In this document: in pieces, positions 16,431 to 27,605 of the stretch | Numbering within the stretch: position 1 is the stretch's first letter | How the letters are laid out: each line of letters starts with the position of its first letter | From: Paenibacillus thiaminolyticus | Lineage (GTDB): Bacteria; Bacillota; Bacilli; Paenibacillales; Paenibacillaceae | DNA length: 64,000 nt | Assembly (NCBI RefSeq): GCF_007066085.1 | Contig: NZ_CP041405.1 | Coordinates: forward strand, 1,736,001 to 1,800,000 | Direction of reading: 5' to 3' | Notes under the pieces: model-generated | Databases searched by the model: none | Seen by the model: the letters and a program-made list of their open reading frames with translations, nothing else | Told to the model about the DNA's origin: nothing | Made by a program: the position numbers and the translations under genes

Positions 16431-17147
16431 TTATAACTGCTCCACTTCTACACTGAGCACATGATCAATTTTTTTGATGTAATAATAGATCTCGGTCAAA
16501 TAATGATGCTCCGGCACAGACAGCACCAGATCCATCCGCTGCCGTCCACTGTCGAGATCTTTGAGCTTAAAGTGCCGGATCTTGAATTCGGCCTTATCTG
16601 TGGATGCCATCTCCTCCGGGGCAGGCATATGATTCTTCTGAATCCGCCGGATGAGCTCGGTCATGCGAGGATTCGATTCCACCACGACCTTCAGCGACAC
16701 ATCACAGCGGTTCAATCTCGCTGACCCAAGCGACTTCAAAAGAATGGGAACCAGATTGACGGCAGCAATCAGCAGCAGGACGCCGCAGATCGCCTCGGCA
16801 TAAAACCCGGCCCCGATAGCGACCCCAAGGGCAGATGCCGACCAGATAAGCGCCGCGGAAGTGAGCCCGGAGATCACCTCATTGCTTCTGCGCAAAATAA
16901 CACCGGCCCCAATAAAGCCGACGCCGCTAACAATCTGGGCGGCCAGCCGCATTGGATCCATATTCGGATGATCTGCGCCCCCGAATTTGCCGAAGGCTTC
17001 GATCGACACAATCGTCAGCAGACAACTGGCAATGCAAATCACCATGCTGGGCCGCATCCCCAGCTGCTTCTGCTTCATTTGCCGGTCAAGTCCGATCAAC
17101 AGCCCGAACAACAGGGCCAGTGCCAGCTTCATCATCATCACTATCAT
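16431..17147 (-). CDS. mgtC: MgtC/SapB-family membrane protein
   Basis: A 238-residue protein. The N-terminal half has five hydrophobic helices with the MgtC signature (ALLFGLLIGLDRQ, GMRPSMVICIASC, VSGVGFIGAGVILR, SGLTSAALIWSASALG). The C-terminal half is an ACT-like cytoplasmic domain. ATG 17147 was chosen because GAGAGG lies 8 bp upstream. MgtC proteins act in adaptation to low Mg2+ or acid and modulate ATP synthase in some species. Its long leader carries an M-box, so expression should rise when Mg2+ is scarce. Confidence 0.9.
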   Translation of the reverse strand: MIVMMMKLALALLFGLLIGLDRQMKQKQLGMRPSMVICIASCLLTIVSIEAFGKFGGADHPNMDPMRLAAQIVSGVGFIGAGVILRRSNEVISGLTSAALIWSASALGVAIGAGFYAEAICGVLLLIAAVNLVPILLKSLGSARLNRCDVSLKVVVESNPRMTELIRRIQKNHMPAPEEMASTDKAEFKIRHFKLKDLDSGRQRMDLVLSVPEHHYLTEIYYYIKKIDHVLSVEVEQL

Positions 17148-17185
17148 TGCGATCACCTCTCGGATACAAGCTCATGTTGGAACAC

Positions 17186-17212
17186 CAAAAAGCTCTCCCG
17201 CAAAGAGAGAGC
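17186..17212 (-). terminator. Second hairpin-T terminator in the mgtC leader
   Basis: On the minus strand GCTCTC and GAGAGC with a 9-nt loop are followed by TTTTT. It lies about 40 bp upstream of mgtC and downstream of the mini-ORF at 17309-17407, so it could be a second attenuation point. Confidence 0.55.
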
Positions 17213-17308
17213 CAGCCGTTATCCGATGACTGAAAGCAGATCAAATCAACCTGCCGCGGCACCCTGTCTGCGCATCGCGAATCCATCCGCAGGGATCAGG
17301 GGTGAAGG

Positions 17309-17407
17309 CTAGGCGAAGATCGGAGAGCACACCGAACAACACACTTTCTCTTTGCAGGACACACACGAAATAAAAACGCCATTGCTCCGACTCGGACTGC
17401 CATCCAT
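17309..17407 (-). CDS. Cysteine-rich leader mini-ORF (32 aa)
   Basis: An ATG at 17407 follows GGGGAGAG and opens a 32-codon frame (MDGSPSRSNG...) with five cysteines clustered as SCVSCKEKVCCSVCS. It lies between the M-box terminator and the second hairpin, ahead of mgtC. Position and ribosome site suggest a leader peptide or a small metal-binding peptide. It resembles no known MgtL or CorL sequence, and expression is not proven. Confidence 0.4.
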   Translation of the reverse strand: MDGSPSRSNGVFISCVSCKEKVCCSVCSPIFA

Positions 17408-17427
17408 ATCTGCTCTCCCCTTTCCAT

Positions 17428-17462
17428 ACAAAATAAAAACCCTCTGAACATGCCAGAGGGTT
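17428..17462 (-). terminator. M-box expression-platform terminator
   Basis: On the minus strand AACCCTCTG and CAGAGGGTT pair across a 7-nt loop and are followed by TTTTTATTTT. It lies just downstream of the M-box aptamer, as expected for Mg2+-induced termination. Confidence 0.85.
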
Positions 17463-17487
17463 AGAACGCGCACAAAGAGGCCTGCTC

Positions 17488-17652
17488 CCCCTGGTCGAGT
17501 TTTGGCACTATACAACGTAAAGCAAACGAGATTCGTTTCCTTAGCCACCTTATGAAAAGCCTTAATCCGGCAATCCCTGTTCTACCCATGGGCATCTTTC
17601 GATATTTCTGGGCAGTGGCCTATGTTTGCATAGGAGCCTCACCTAACGAGGA
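17488..17652 (-). ncRNA. M-box (ykoK leader) Mg2+ riboswitch
   Basis: The minus strand holds the conserved core of M-box aptamers: CTCGTTAGGTGAGGCTCCTA (17650-17631), ACATAGGCCACTGCCC, a GATGCCCATGGGT element and the closing GTGCCAAAACTC (about 17508-17497). With bound Mg2+ the aptamer favours the downstream terminator; at low Mg2+ mgtC is transcribed. The truncated mgtE behind mgtC fits the usual targets. Confidence 0.88.
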
Positions 17653-17669
17653 ATATATGGTACCCACGA

Positions 17670-17699
17670 AGTATACCCCGATACGGTTGATGCTGTCAA
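17670..17699 (-). promoter_or_regulatory. Vegetative promoter of the M-box leader
   Basis: On the minus strand TTGACA (17699-17694) and TATACT (17675-17670) are separated by 18 bp. Transcription would start near 17663, just before the aptamer. The insertion-sequence remnant begins directly upstream at about 17701. Confidence 0.75.
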
Positions 17700-17700
17700 T

Positions 17701-17945
17701 GGGACGCTGTCACGGTGTTGTTCTTCTGTGACAATGTCACCCTATAACTGTTCTGAGATAATGTCACTATGGGACAGGAGATAATGACATTGACAAAAGC
17801 AGAAATGAAGAAGGTGCTCGTTGTGGAGAAAATATAGATGGGCGGATGACCAATAGGGAGGGAGCGGCAGCGCTTAGTTTATCAGAACGCCAAGTCATTC
17901 GGCTAAAGAACAAATACCAATCGGAGCCCAGGATTCTGCCCGTGT
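17701..17945 (+). mobile_element. 5' remnant of an ISNCY-type insertion sequence
   Basis: A non-coding end with TGACAATGTCAC-like repeats is followed by a transposase start at 17784 (MTLTKAEMKKVLVVEKI). A frameshift follows, then MTNREGAAALSLSERQVIRL, an HTH region. The frame then runs into the glycosyltransferase remnant. Only the first 50 or so residues remain, so it is inactive. Confidence 0.72.
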
Positions 17946-17951
17946 CAAATT

Positions 17952-19513
<1,562 letters not shown>

Positions 19514-19567
19514 GATTTACAGTTCTGATGTTCTATTGATTTAAAACGGAAATATAATAAAAAGAAA

Positions 19568-19930
19568 TTATAATTCCAATAAGCCCCAGAAATCAAAAGT
19601 TGCGCGGAGAAACATAATGTTTTCCGCCCAACTTTTTTTGTGCGTTTGCTTTTGCAGGAAAGTAGCGAGGCGGATGCTCCCCACTTTCCGTAAATTGTTG
19701 GCCATGGTCACAATCCCGAAATCGACGTTAACCTTGTCCAGCCCCCGCAAGGAGAACCGTCGGAACGACCGATTGCCCTTGATGTGACCGAACACGCTCT
19801 CCACCTCCACCTTACGCCGGGCGTAGATCACGGATTTCTCGTCATCCTCAAGAGCTCTTTTGGCCATTACTTTTAATCCCATTTGGGCAATCGCACATTC
19901 CTCACATTCATAGATCTTGTTAGAGGGCAA
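19568..19930 (-). mobile_element. IS1182-family transposase C-terminal remnant
   Basis: About 120 residues of a DDE transposase end: ECEECAIAQMG, then VESVFGHIKGNRSFRRFSLRG and GIVTMANNLRKVGS, typical of IS1182 C-termini. The N-terminal two thirds are missing. At 19930 it joins the start of an unrelated minus-strand frame (AAAAGGAG, then MNITLTVLTVDG), another truncated gene. Confidence 0.78.
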
Positions 19931-20181
19931 CCATCAACGGTGAGTACAGTAAGGGTTATATTCATGAGGAAACTCCTTTTGAATTAAATAGACTCTCGCA
20001 TTCGCCGGGGCAGATACAGAAAAGATTTCCTCGTACCATCAAAACTGCTTTCCTCCTACTTGTGTAGGGGGATTTTTATTTCAACAGTAACCCGAACTGG
20101 AAAAAACATTTGGGTTACGGCTGTTTTTGTGGGAGGGAGGGGGAGAGAGGAGATGAACAGCTTAGACAAGAATCTTCTGGA

Positions 20182-21963
<1,782 letters not shown>

Positions 21964-22016
21964 ATAATTGATAGATTAAGAGCTTATCAAGTAAATTGAT
22001 TGGTTCAGATTATTGA

Positions 22017-22047
22017 CAAACCCCAATTTTACGGGGGTTTGTTTTTT
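22017..22047 (+). terminator. Terminator of collagen-like gene 2
   Basis: CAAACCCC (22017-22024) and GGGGTTTG (22034-22041) form an 8-bp stem followed by TTTTTT, about 54 bp after the stop codon. Confidence 0.88.
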
Positions 22048-22067
22048 ATATCAGCCAACGTACAAGA

Positions 22068-22250
22068 AAAATAAGAAGACAGCCTGAACCGGCCCTCCCG
22101 TGGTAGGTTGTGGCAATCTTCATCACGTTCTGGCATATGGCGGTCATCAATGCTTGCTGCAATTTTTTCTTTCCGCGGAACCGGCAGTAGCGAAGCCAAT
22201 GGAGTCTCTTGGCATCCGCAAAGCTTCGCTCAATGGTTTGGTACCGTAAT
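22068..22250 (-). mobile_element. Second IS1182-type transposase C-terminal remnant
   Basis: The minus strand encodes YQTIERSFADAKRLHWLRYC, then ALMTAICQNVMKIAT, the C-terminal end of an IS1182-type transposase. It differs from the fragment at 19568-19930, so a second element was present. Confidence 0.75.
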
Positions 22251-22447
22251 CAGTACAGATATTTACCGGATGCACTCATGATGATTTGCTTAATCCAATG
22301 AATCAATTCATGAAAAAGCACCGAGTAATAATGATTCATGACTTCAAATTGCTTCATTAATGGCATGGTTACACGAACAAAAAATTTATTATAGTCGACC
22401 TTTGCTAGGCTTATATGGATAATATCCGGACCTCTTATATACCCCAT
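22250..22447 (-). pseudogene. Fragment with HELIH zinc-protease-like motif
   Basis: A 65-residue frame containing MNHYYSVLFHELIHW, an HExxH motif like that of ArdC-type and other small metallopeptidases, then a short tail. Coding-like sequence continues upstream of the ATG to about 22500 (ESIKTWDHTTLEAAKKIV) but hits a stop without a start. It is therefore probably the end of a gene truncated by the adjacent insertion-sequence remnant. Confidence 0.45.
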
Positions 22448-22649
22448 AACAATCTTTTTAGCTGCCTCTAAAGTTGTATGGTCCCATGTTTTAATTGACT
22501 CTTACTAATCTTCAAAACACGCTAGTGATAAGTGATATAAGTGTTGAAAATAATGTATGTGTGGAGGAGCGATAATATCACAAAAAAAAGTCCTATACAT
22601 ATACATAAATTTAACTTAACTGAATTTACTTGTTAGGAGATGAAATTCT

Positions 22650-23258
22650 ATGCAAGAACCTGCACAGCTACTGAATCAACAACCGTTTATCGGTTGCTAT
22701 CCCTCGTTGATCTCTCCAGAAGCTTGTCAATCCTTAATTAATTTAGCACGTGGCCAGTTAACACCAGCAACCGTGGTTGGTCAATCCGGGGGGTTAGAAG
22801 TTTCTCATTTAAGGATTTCAGACTTGACTTGGTTTGACCATAATCACAATGAAGTTGTACAAAGTATATGTAAGCAAATGGCAGAAATTGTTGAGCAACC
22901 CATTCATTACGCTCAAAATTTACAAGTTGCTCATTATAAACCGGGCGGGAAATTTGACGCTCATTTGGATTGTTATGATTCGCAAGAAGCACACAAAGCA
23001 TTTCTCGAGCAATCAGGTCAACGGTTATATACTGCGCTTCTTTATTTGAATGATGTTGTCACTGGAGGAGAAACATATTTTCCGAATTTAAATATCGAAG
23101 TTTCTCCTACAACTGGAACTTTATTAGTTTTTGAAAACTGCCAACCAGGTACATCCATTCCTGATCAGCGATCGGTACATGGATCAAAAATTCTAATGAG
23201 TGGGGAAAAGTGGATTGGTACACTTTGGTTTTGTGAGCGACCACAATATCAAGTATGA
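22650..23258 (+). CDS. 2-oxoglutarate/Fe(II) prolyl-4-hydroxylase-like dioxygenase
   Basis: A 202-residue protein of the P4Hc family. Fe ligands are His105 and Asp107 (AHLDCYD) and His177 (SVHGSK); Lys187 (GEKWIGTLW) should bind 2-oxoglutarate. The start ATG follows TTAGGAGATG. The family hydroxylates proline in collagen-like or other peptides; Bacillus P4H acts on Gly-X-Y peptides. It lies about 0.7 kb downstream of two collagen-like genes on the same strand, so these are plausible substrates, mainly the Y-site prolines of protein 2. AT-rich like its neighbours. Confidence 0.88.
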   Translation: MQEPAQLLNQQPFIGCYPSLISPEACQSLINLARGQLTPATVVGQSGGLEVSHLRISDLTWFDHNHNEVVQSICKQMAEIVEQPIHYAQNLQVAHYKPGGKFDAHLDCYDSQEAHKAFLEQSGQRLYTALLYLNDVVTGGETYFPNLNIEVSPTTGTLLVFENCQPGTSIPDQRSVHGSKILMSGEKWIGTLWFCERPQYQV

Positions 23259-23347
23259 ACCTCACCTACATTAGGCACATGCAAGAAAATAATAGACTAA
23301 AACTGTCTCAGGAAACGAAAAAAATCTTAGCAAACGGACGCCATATT

Positions 23348-23597
23348 CAACAAGCTGAAGAAAACGCATGAAGAGACGAAAGATCAGAATAACGTCTTTC
23401 GCATCTCAATCGATACGAAAGACCGCGTAAAGATTGGCGATTTTTCCAGAGGTGGATCCAGTCGAATCGCGGTAAAAGCGGATAAGCACGATTTTTCCAA
23501 GGCATTTGTCACGCCATTTGGACTCCTGGAGATCAAGGCAGATCAAGTAGCGCTGTCTTTTACGAAATCCAAAGTCACCCCTTGTGTACCAGCTTAA
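23348..23597 (+). mobile_element. ISAzo13-family transposase fragment
   Basis: About 80 codons (KKTHEETKDQNNVFRISIDT, then KIGDFSRGGSSR and LSFTKSKVTPC) match the middle of ISAzo13-type transposases. Both ends are missing and the frame stops at 23595-23597. Confidence 0.7.
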
Positions 23598-23667
23598 AGA
23601 TTTTGAATAACAAAAAGGTTCCTTCTCTGCCAGAAAAAGCAGATCAGAAACCTGTCATTGTATAAAG

Positions 23668-23754
23668 TGGTGCGGTCAAGAGGACTCGAACCTCCACGGG
23701 TGTTACCCCACTAGAACCTGAATCTAGCGCGTCTGCCAATTCCGCCATGACCGC
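23668..23754 (-). tRNA. tRNA-Leu (anticodon CAG)
   Basis: The minus strand folds as an 87-nt class II tRNA. The acceptor GCGGTCA pairs with TGACCGC, the anticodon stem CTAGA/TCTAG encloses loop TTCAGGT (anticodon CAG), there is a long variable arm, and the T arm holds GGTTCGAGTCC. A CCA end is encoded. It reads leucine CUG codons and borders the insertion-sequence-rich island. Confidence 0.95.
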
Positions 23755-23916
23755 ATATTTAGTATCTTACATTTCGTAATTTAATTTTCTTAGCGACAAG
23801 AAATATAATATCATGGATTCGGATATGCGTCAACACTTTTTCGCAAAATAATTTGAACCCATTTCGTAACGGCACCTCATGCCCCTATGGCCGCGATCAA
23901 CGACAACAAACAGGAC

Positions 23917-23942
23917 GGACTGTCCCGGCAAGACGACAGTCC
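23917..23942 (-). terminator. Terminator after the small protein gene
   Basis: GGACTGTC (23917-23924) and GACAGTCC (23935-23942) form an 8-bp stem. The minus strand continues GTCCTGTTTGTTG. It lies 20 bp past the stop of the gene at 23962-24219. Confidence 0.55.
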
Positions 23943-23961
23943 TTCCATATCGTCATTCGAT

Positions 23962-24219
23962 TCAGGCCTCGCCTTCGACTATTTCGATTATCGGGCCCGA
24001 GTTCCATTCCTCAAGCTCCGGCCGCGGGTCGCTGAAGGGCTGGATCAAATAGCTCCGGCTCAGCTTCACGATGCGCCGATTACGCTTGCGAATCATCACC
24101 TCGTCCCCGCTCCAGGCGACGACGGTGCCTGTCACATCATTCGCTTCGATCATATCCCGTACGACACGCACCTTCGTACCCTCCTGGCGGAACCGGTCAA
24201 GCATCGTCTCGTCCATCAT
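23962..24219 (-). CDS. Small hypothetical protein, SH3/KOW-like barrel
   Basis: An 85-residue protein starting MMDETMLDRFRQEGTKVRVV. The beta-rich middle (GTVVAWSGDEVMIRKRNRRIVKLSRS by parts) looks like a small barrel of the KOW/SH3 type. The GGAGGT ribosome site is good. I know no function; the basic, strand-rich core suggests RNA or protein binding. Confidence 0.7.
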   Translation of the reverse strand: MMDETMLDRFRQEGTKVRVVRDMIEANDVTGTVVAWSGDEVMIRKRNRRIVKLSRSYLIQPFSDPRPELEEWNSGPIIEIVEGEA

Positions 24220-24283
24220 GGCCGCACCTCCTTTCTCATCTCGACTGCACCCAGCGAGTCTGGCTCATACTGCAATAGGGAAC

Positions 24284-24313
24284 AAGGCCTGCCGGCTAAC
24301 GCTGACAGGCCTT
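24284..24313 (-). terminator. Terminator after the 24.3-kb hypothetical
   Basis: AAGGCCTG (24284-24291) and CAGGCCTT (24306-24313) form an 8-bp stem; the minus strand continues TGTTCCC. It lies just downstream of the gene at 24335-24661. Confidence 0.6.
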
Positions 24314-24334
24314 GCTTCCTCCGTCACGTGAAGG

Positions 24335-24661
24335 TTATCCGCCGACATGCTCTCTGGAATCGTTCGTCTCGAACCAATAGTCCAGTACTTTCGCCGACAT
24401 GACGCGTTTTTGTATATATTCGACTTGCTGCGGGGTGAATTGGTCGTGCCAAGCCACCTGCAGCTGTTCGCACAGTTTGACGATAGTCAGTAATTCGGAC
24501 CAGGCCACGTAACGTTTGTACCAGAAAAATTGAGGGTGTTCAATCATATAGGGGTACAAATCATCGAACTCCGTATGCTTACAATCGAGAGCCCGTTCAA
24601 AATGCACCTTCGCTTCCGACACCTTCTCCTGCAAAAAACGAGCTGTTGGTTGATCAATCAT
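24335..24661 (-). CDS. Hypothetical helical protein
   Basis: A 108-residue all-alpha protein (FLQEKVSEAKVHFERAL; FFWYKRYVAWSELLTIVKLC). Start ATG follows GAGGGGG. No family is recognised. It has no signal peptide or membrane helix. Confidence 0.65.
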   Translation of the reverse strand: MIDQPTARFLQEKVSEAKVHFERALDCKHTEFDDLYPYMIEHPQFFWYKRYVAWSELLTIVKLCEQLQVAWHDQFTPQQVEYIQKRVMSAKVLDYWFETNDSREHVGG

Positions 24662-24894
24662 CTTCGTCGCCCCCTCTCACCAACTTATCTTTTATTATAT
24701 GCCAAACAGGTGAATGGAGAAAGCAGGCAATTTCATACATTGACTGCAACTTCTTGGAGTGAGTGCCGTCTATATTAATGAGAGTGTCCTAAGTCCCGCT
24801 CTCCTTAGTTACAAATAACCTGTTACGGTTCAGATCAAAACCGATCCTATATCTATCGTCATACCCGCGAGACGGCGAAGGAGGAACCGCACCG

Positions 24895-25548
24895 ATGACC
24901 CGTGCCCCGATTACCCGAATGATACATATGGTTGCAGTTGCTGCCGCCCTTGGCGCTTTACTGTCTGGCTGTTCGGCGCAGGCCGGCAGCGTGCCCCCGG
25001 CCAACTCGAAGACGACGTCTGAAGCCAAGACAGGCCCGGCGGAAGAGACTCCGGCCGCAGGCAAGGATAAGACACAAGAACGTACCGAGATCGCTTCGAA
25101 CAAGGATAGTTCCCGCCCTTCCTCGGCCACGGGCGAGGAAGCCGAATTCAACCGGAAGCAGCCGAAGCTGAAGGGGATTGGGCTAACCGATACCGAGGAG
25201 AAGGTGCGGCAGCTCTGGGGGGCGCCCGTCTCCCAATTCGTGATGGACGATGATGAGCCGATTCATGTGCTGGAATATGACGGCTTTTCGTTCGGCTGTC
25301 ACGATAACGACGAGGTCGTATTCGTCGAAGTGTCGGGCGATAGCCTGTCCACCGGCATCAAGGGCCTGCACATCGGAGGCAAAAGCGATACTGCCGTGAA
25401 GTCTCTCGGCACTCCGGATCAAGATACCGGCTATGCTTGGAGCTACCAAGCGGCCAACGCCCTGCTCCGGCTTGATCTCGATCCGAAGACAGGCAAGATT
25501 CAGTCCGTCAAGCTCTTCCCGATGGAGGAGAGCGCGTTGAAGGCTTAA
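24895..25548 (+). CDS. Lipoprotein with duplicated small domain
   Basis: A 217-residue lipoprotein with lipobox LLSGC (Cys26) and a Ser/Thr/Lys-rich linker to about 85. Two related segments follow: KGIGLTDTEEKVRQLWGAP and KGLHIGGKSDTAVKSLGTP, each preceding a short beta section. The pattern is like SmpA/BLIP-type tandem domains. Start ATG with GAAGGAGG. Role unknown; it is probably outside the membrane. Confidence 0.75.
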   Translation: MTRAPITRMIHMVAVAAALGALLSGCSAQAGSVPPANSKTTSEAKTGPAEETPAAGKDKTQERTEIASNKDSSRPSSATGEEAEFNRKQPKLKGIGLTDTEEKVRQLWGAPVSQFVMDDDEPIHVLEYDGFSFGCHDNDEVVFVEVSGDSLSTGIKGLHIGGKSDTAVKSLGTPDQDTGYAWSYQAANALLRLDLDPKTGKIQSVKLFPMEESALKA

Positions 25549-25588
25549 CTTTCTTGCTGATCATAGAACGCCTTGACTCCGCTGCGGA

Positions 25589-26203
25589 TCAAGGCGTTTG
25601 TTTTGGGCGCACGCGGCGCCGGACAAGGACGAACACGAGTGAACCGATGAACAAGAGCATCGCTGCCATGCCCACCATATATAGCGTTCCTTTTGTATGA
25701 ATCCAATGAACCGCCGCCTCCCAATGAACTCCGACGAAATGCCCTATCGTTAAAAAAGTGGCGACCCAGATCAACGCTCCCGTTCCGGCTACAAATAAAT
25801 AAAGAGACCAGTTCATCCGTGTCATTCCGGCCAGGTAAAAGGTCAAGTGGCGCAAGCCAGGAACAAAGTACCCGAAGACGATGGCCCATGGACCGAACCG
25901 CTGGAACCAGCGCTCGGTGCGTTCCACCCGGGCAGGCGTCAGCTTCACCCGCTTGCCGTACCGATCCAGCAGCGGCTTGCCGACCCTCCGTCCCACGATG
26001 TAGCTGACCGTCATGCCGGTCATGCTCCCGGCAAGGCATACGGCGAAGGCGGCCGCATATCCGAACGGCCCTTCCACTGTCAAGCTGCCGACGAATACCA
26101 TGATCGTCTCATCCGGTATCGGCAGTCCGACGATGCCAAGCGCAAGCAGAAAAAATAAAGCTATGTACCCGAAATGGGTCAAGGCCCATGTAATCTCTAG
26201 CAA
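25589..26203 (-). CDS. DedA-family membrane protein
   Basis: A 204-residue DedA/VTT-domain protein. The start is a TTG at 26203 with GGAGGAG. Features are LGIVGLPIPDETIMVFVGSL, then YGKRVKL, FGYFVPGLRHLTFYLAG and four to five helices. DedA proteins include phospholipid flippases/scramblases that keep membrane potential and drug tolerance. The substrate of this member is not evident. Confidence 0.88.
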   Translation of the reverse strand: MLEITWALTHFGYIALFFLLALGIVGLPIPDETIMVFVGSLTVEGPFGYAAAFAVCLAGSMTGMTVSYIVGRRVGKPLLDRYGKRVKLTPARVERTERWFQRFGPWAIVFGYFVPGLRHLTFYLAGMTRMNWSLYLFVAGTGALIWVATFLTIGHFVGVHWEAAVHWIHTKGTLYMVGMAAMLLFIGSLVFVLVRRRVRPKQTP

Positions 26204-26349
26204 ACAAGGCTCCTCCTCTCACTCCCTTACTATCTTACCACATTGAGGGAGTCATGTCCGGCCCAAGCTTGTCATACGTATAGTAATGCGAACAAGCTAT
26301 TGCTCAATCCTTCGCACCAAGCTTCGTCGGACAAGGAGGCGCCTAATCG

Positions 26350-27462
26350 TTGAGACAGACGCTGCGGATATTACAAATTGCTTTCACTTACGTCGGAACC
26401 GTCGTCGGAGCCGGGTTCGCGACGGGTCAGGAGATTTTGCAATTTTTCACCAAATACGGATGGATTGCTTCCCTCACGATCGGAGTGTCCACCATCATCT
26501 TTCTCTCCCTCGGAACGAAGCTGATGCTGATTGCCCATCAGATCCAGGCCCGTTCCTATGAGGATGTGAACCATTATTTGTTCGGATCCCGGATCGGCGG
26601 CTGGGTCAGCATTTTCGCGATGATCGTCATTGTGTGCGTGAACGGGGTCATGCTCGCCGGCGCAGGCTCCGTCTTCGTCCAGCAATTGAATTTTCACTAC
26701 CAGACCGGACTGCTGCTGACGGTCGTATCCTCCTATTTCATCATCAATCGAGGAATGAGCGCGATATTGAGCCTGAACTCGCTCGTCGTGCCGACGATGC
26801 TCGTCTTCACCGTCATTATCGTGACCGACACGCTGCATATGCCGAACGCAGGAAGGGTTTTCACCATGACGACGGATACATCGTGGTATGCCGCTTGGAC
26901 CGCTCCGCTGCTGTACAGCGCGTTCAATCTGGCTATGGCCCAAGCGGTGCTCGTCCCGCTGGGCGCCTCAATGCCGAACCAGAAAATCATACGCATCGGA
27001 GGAGCGATCGGGGGCGTTCTCATCGGCGTGCTGCTGCTGTCAGCCCATCTGGCTCTGTCTGTGCATATGCCTGGCATACAGCAGTTCGACATTCCGATGG
27101 GGGAGATCGCCCATACGCTCGGCGTTACCATCCAGCTCATTTATGTCCTGCTCATCTTTTCGGAAATATTCACGACCTTCATCGCCGATCTGTACGGCAT
27201 TACGCTCCAGCTCCACCAACGGACCGGAATGCCGAAGAAGCTGATATCAGCGCTCATTATGATGGTATGCTATGCGATTAGCCAGTTCGGCTTCCGCAAT
27301 CTGCTCTCGTTCCTGTACCCGTTGTTCGGCATGTTCAGCCTGATATGGCTCTATTTGCTGCTGCGGGCTGCCCAACCGGCGAAGTCTGGGCCGCCACCGC
27401 CCATCGCCTCTTCTCCTGCGGCAGCGAAGATCAAGCTGAAGCCGCTGCCGCGCAAAAAATGA
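26350..27462 (+). CDS. YkvI-like membrane transporter
   Basis: A 370-residue protein with about ten helices. The start is a TTG at 26350 behind AAGGAGG. The N-terminus VGTVVGAGFATGQEILQFF is typical of the YkvI group, which is related to the amino-acid/cation symporter fold. The C-terminal tail is Pro/Lys-rich. The substrate is unknown. Confidence 0.8.
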   Translation: MRQTLRILQIAFTYVGTVVGAGFATGQEILQFFTKYGWIASLTIGVSTIIFLSLGTKLMLIAHQIQARSYEDVNHYLFGSRIGGWVSIFAMIVIVCVNGVMLAGAGSVFVQQLNFHYQTGLLLTVVSSYFIINRGMSAILSLNSLVVPTMLVFTVIIVTDTLHMPNAGRVFTMTTDTSWYAAWTAPLLYSAFNLAMAQAVLVPLGASMPNQKIIRIGGAIGGVLIGVLLLSAHLALSVHMPGIQQFDIPMGEIAHTLGVTIQLIYVLLIFSEIFTTFIADLYGITLQLHQRTGMPKKLISALIMMVCYAISQFGFRNLLSFLYPLFGMFSLIWLYLLLRAAQPAKSGPPPPIASSPAAAKIKLKPLPRKK

Positions 27463-27605
27463 CGAGCACGCCATATGCCTAGGCAGATTGCCAAGTCAAG
27501 GCTGCTTCGGAACTTGCTAGCATCCTCCGCTGCGCTTCGCGCTTGCGGCGGATGCTTTTGTTTTGTCTGCCGAAGTGCCCGGCCTCGATTCCATCTTCCC
27601 GCAGC

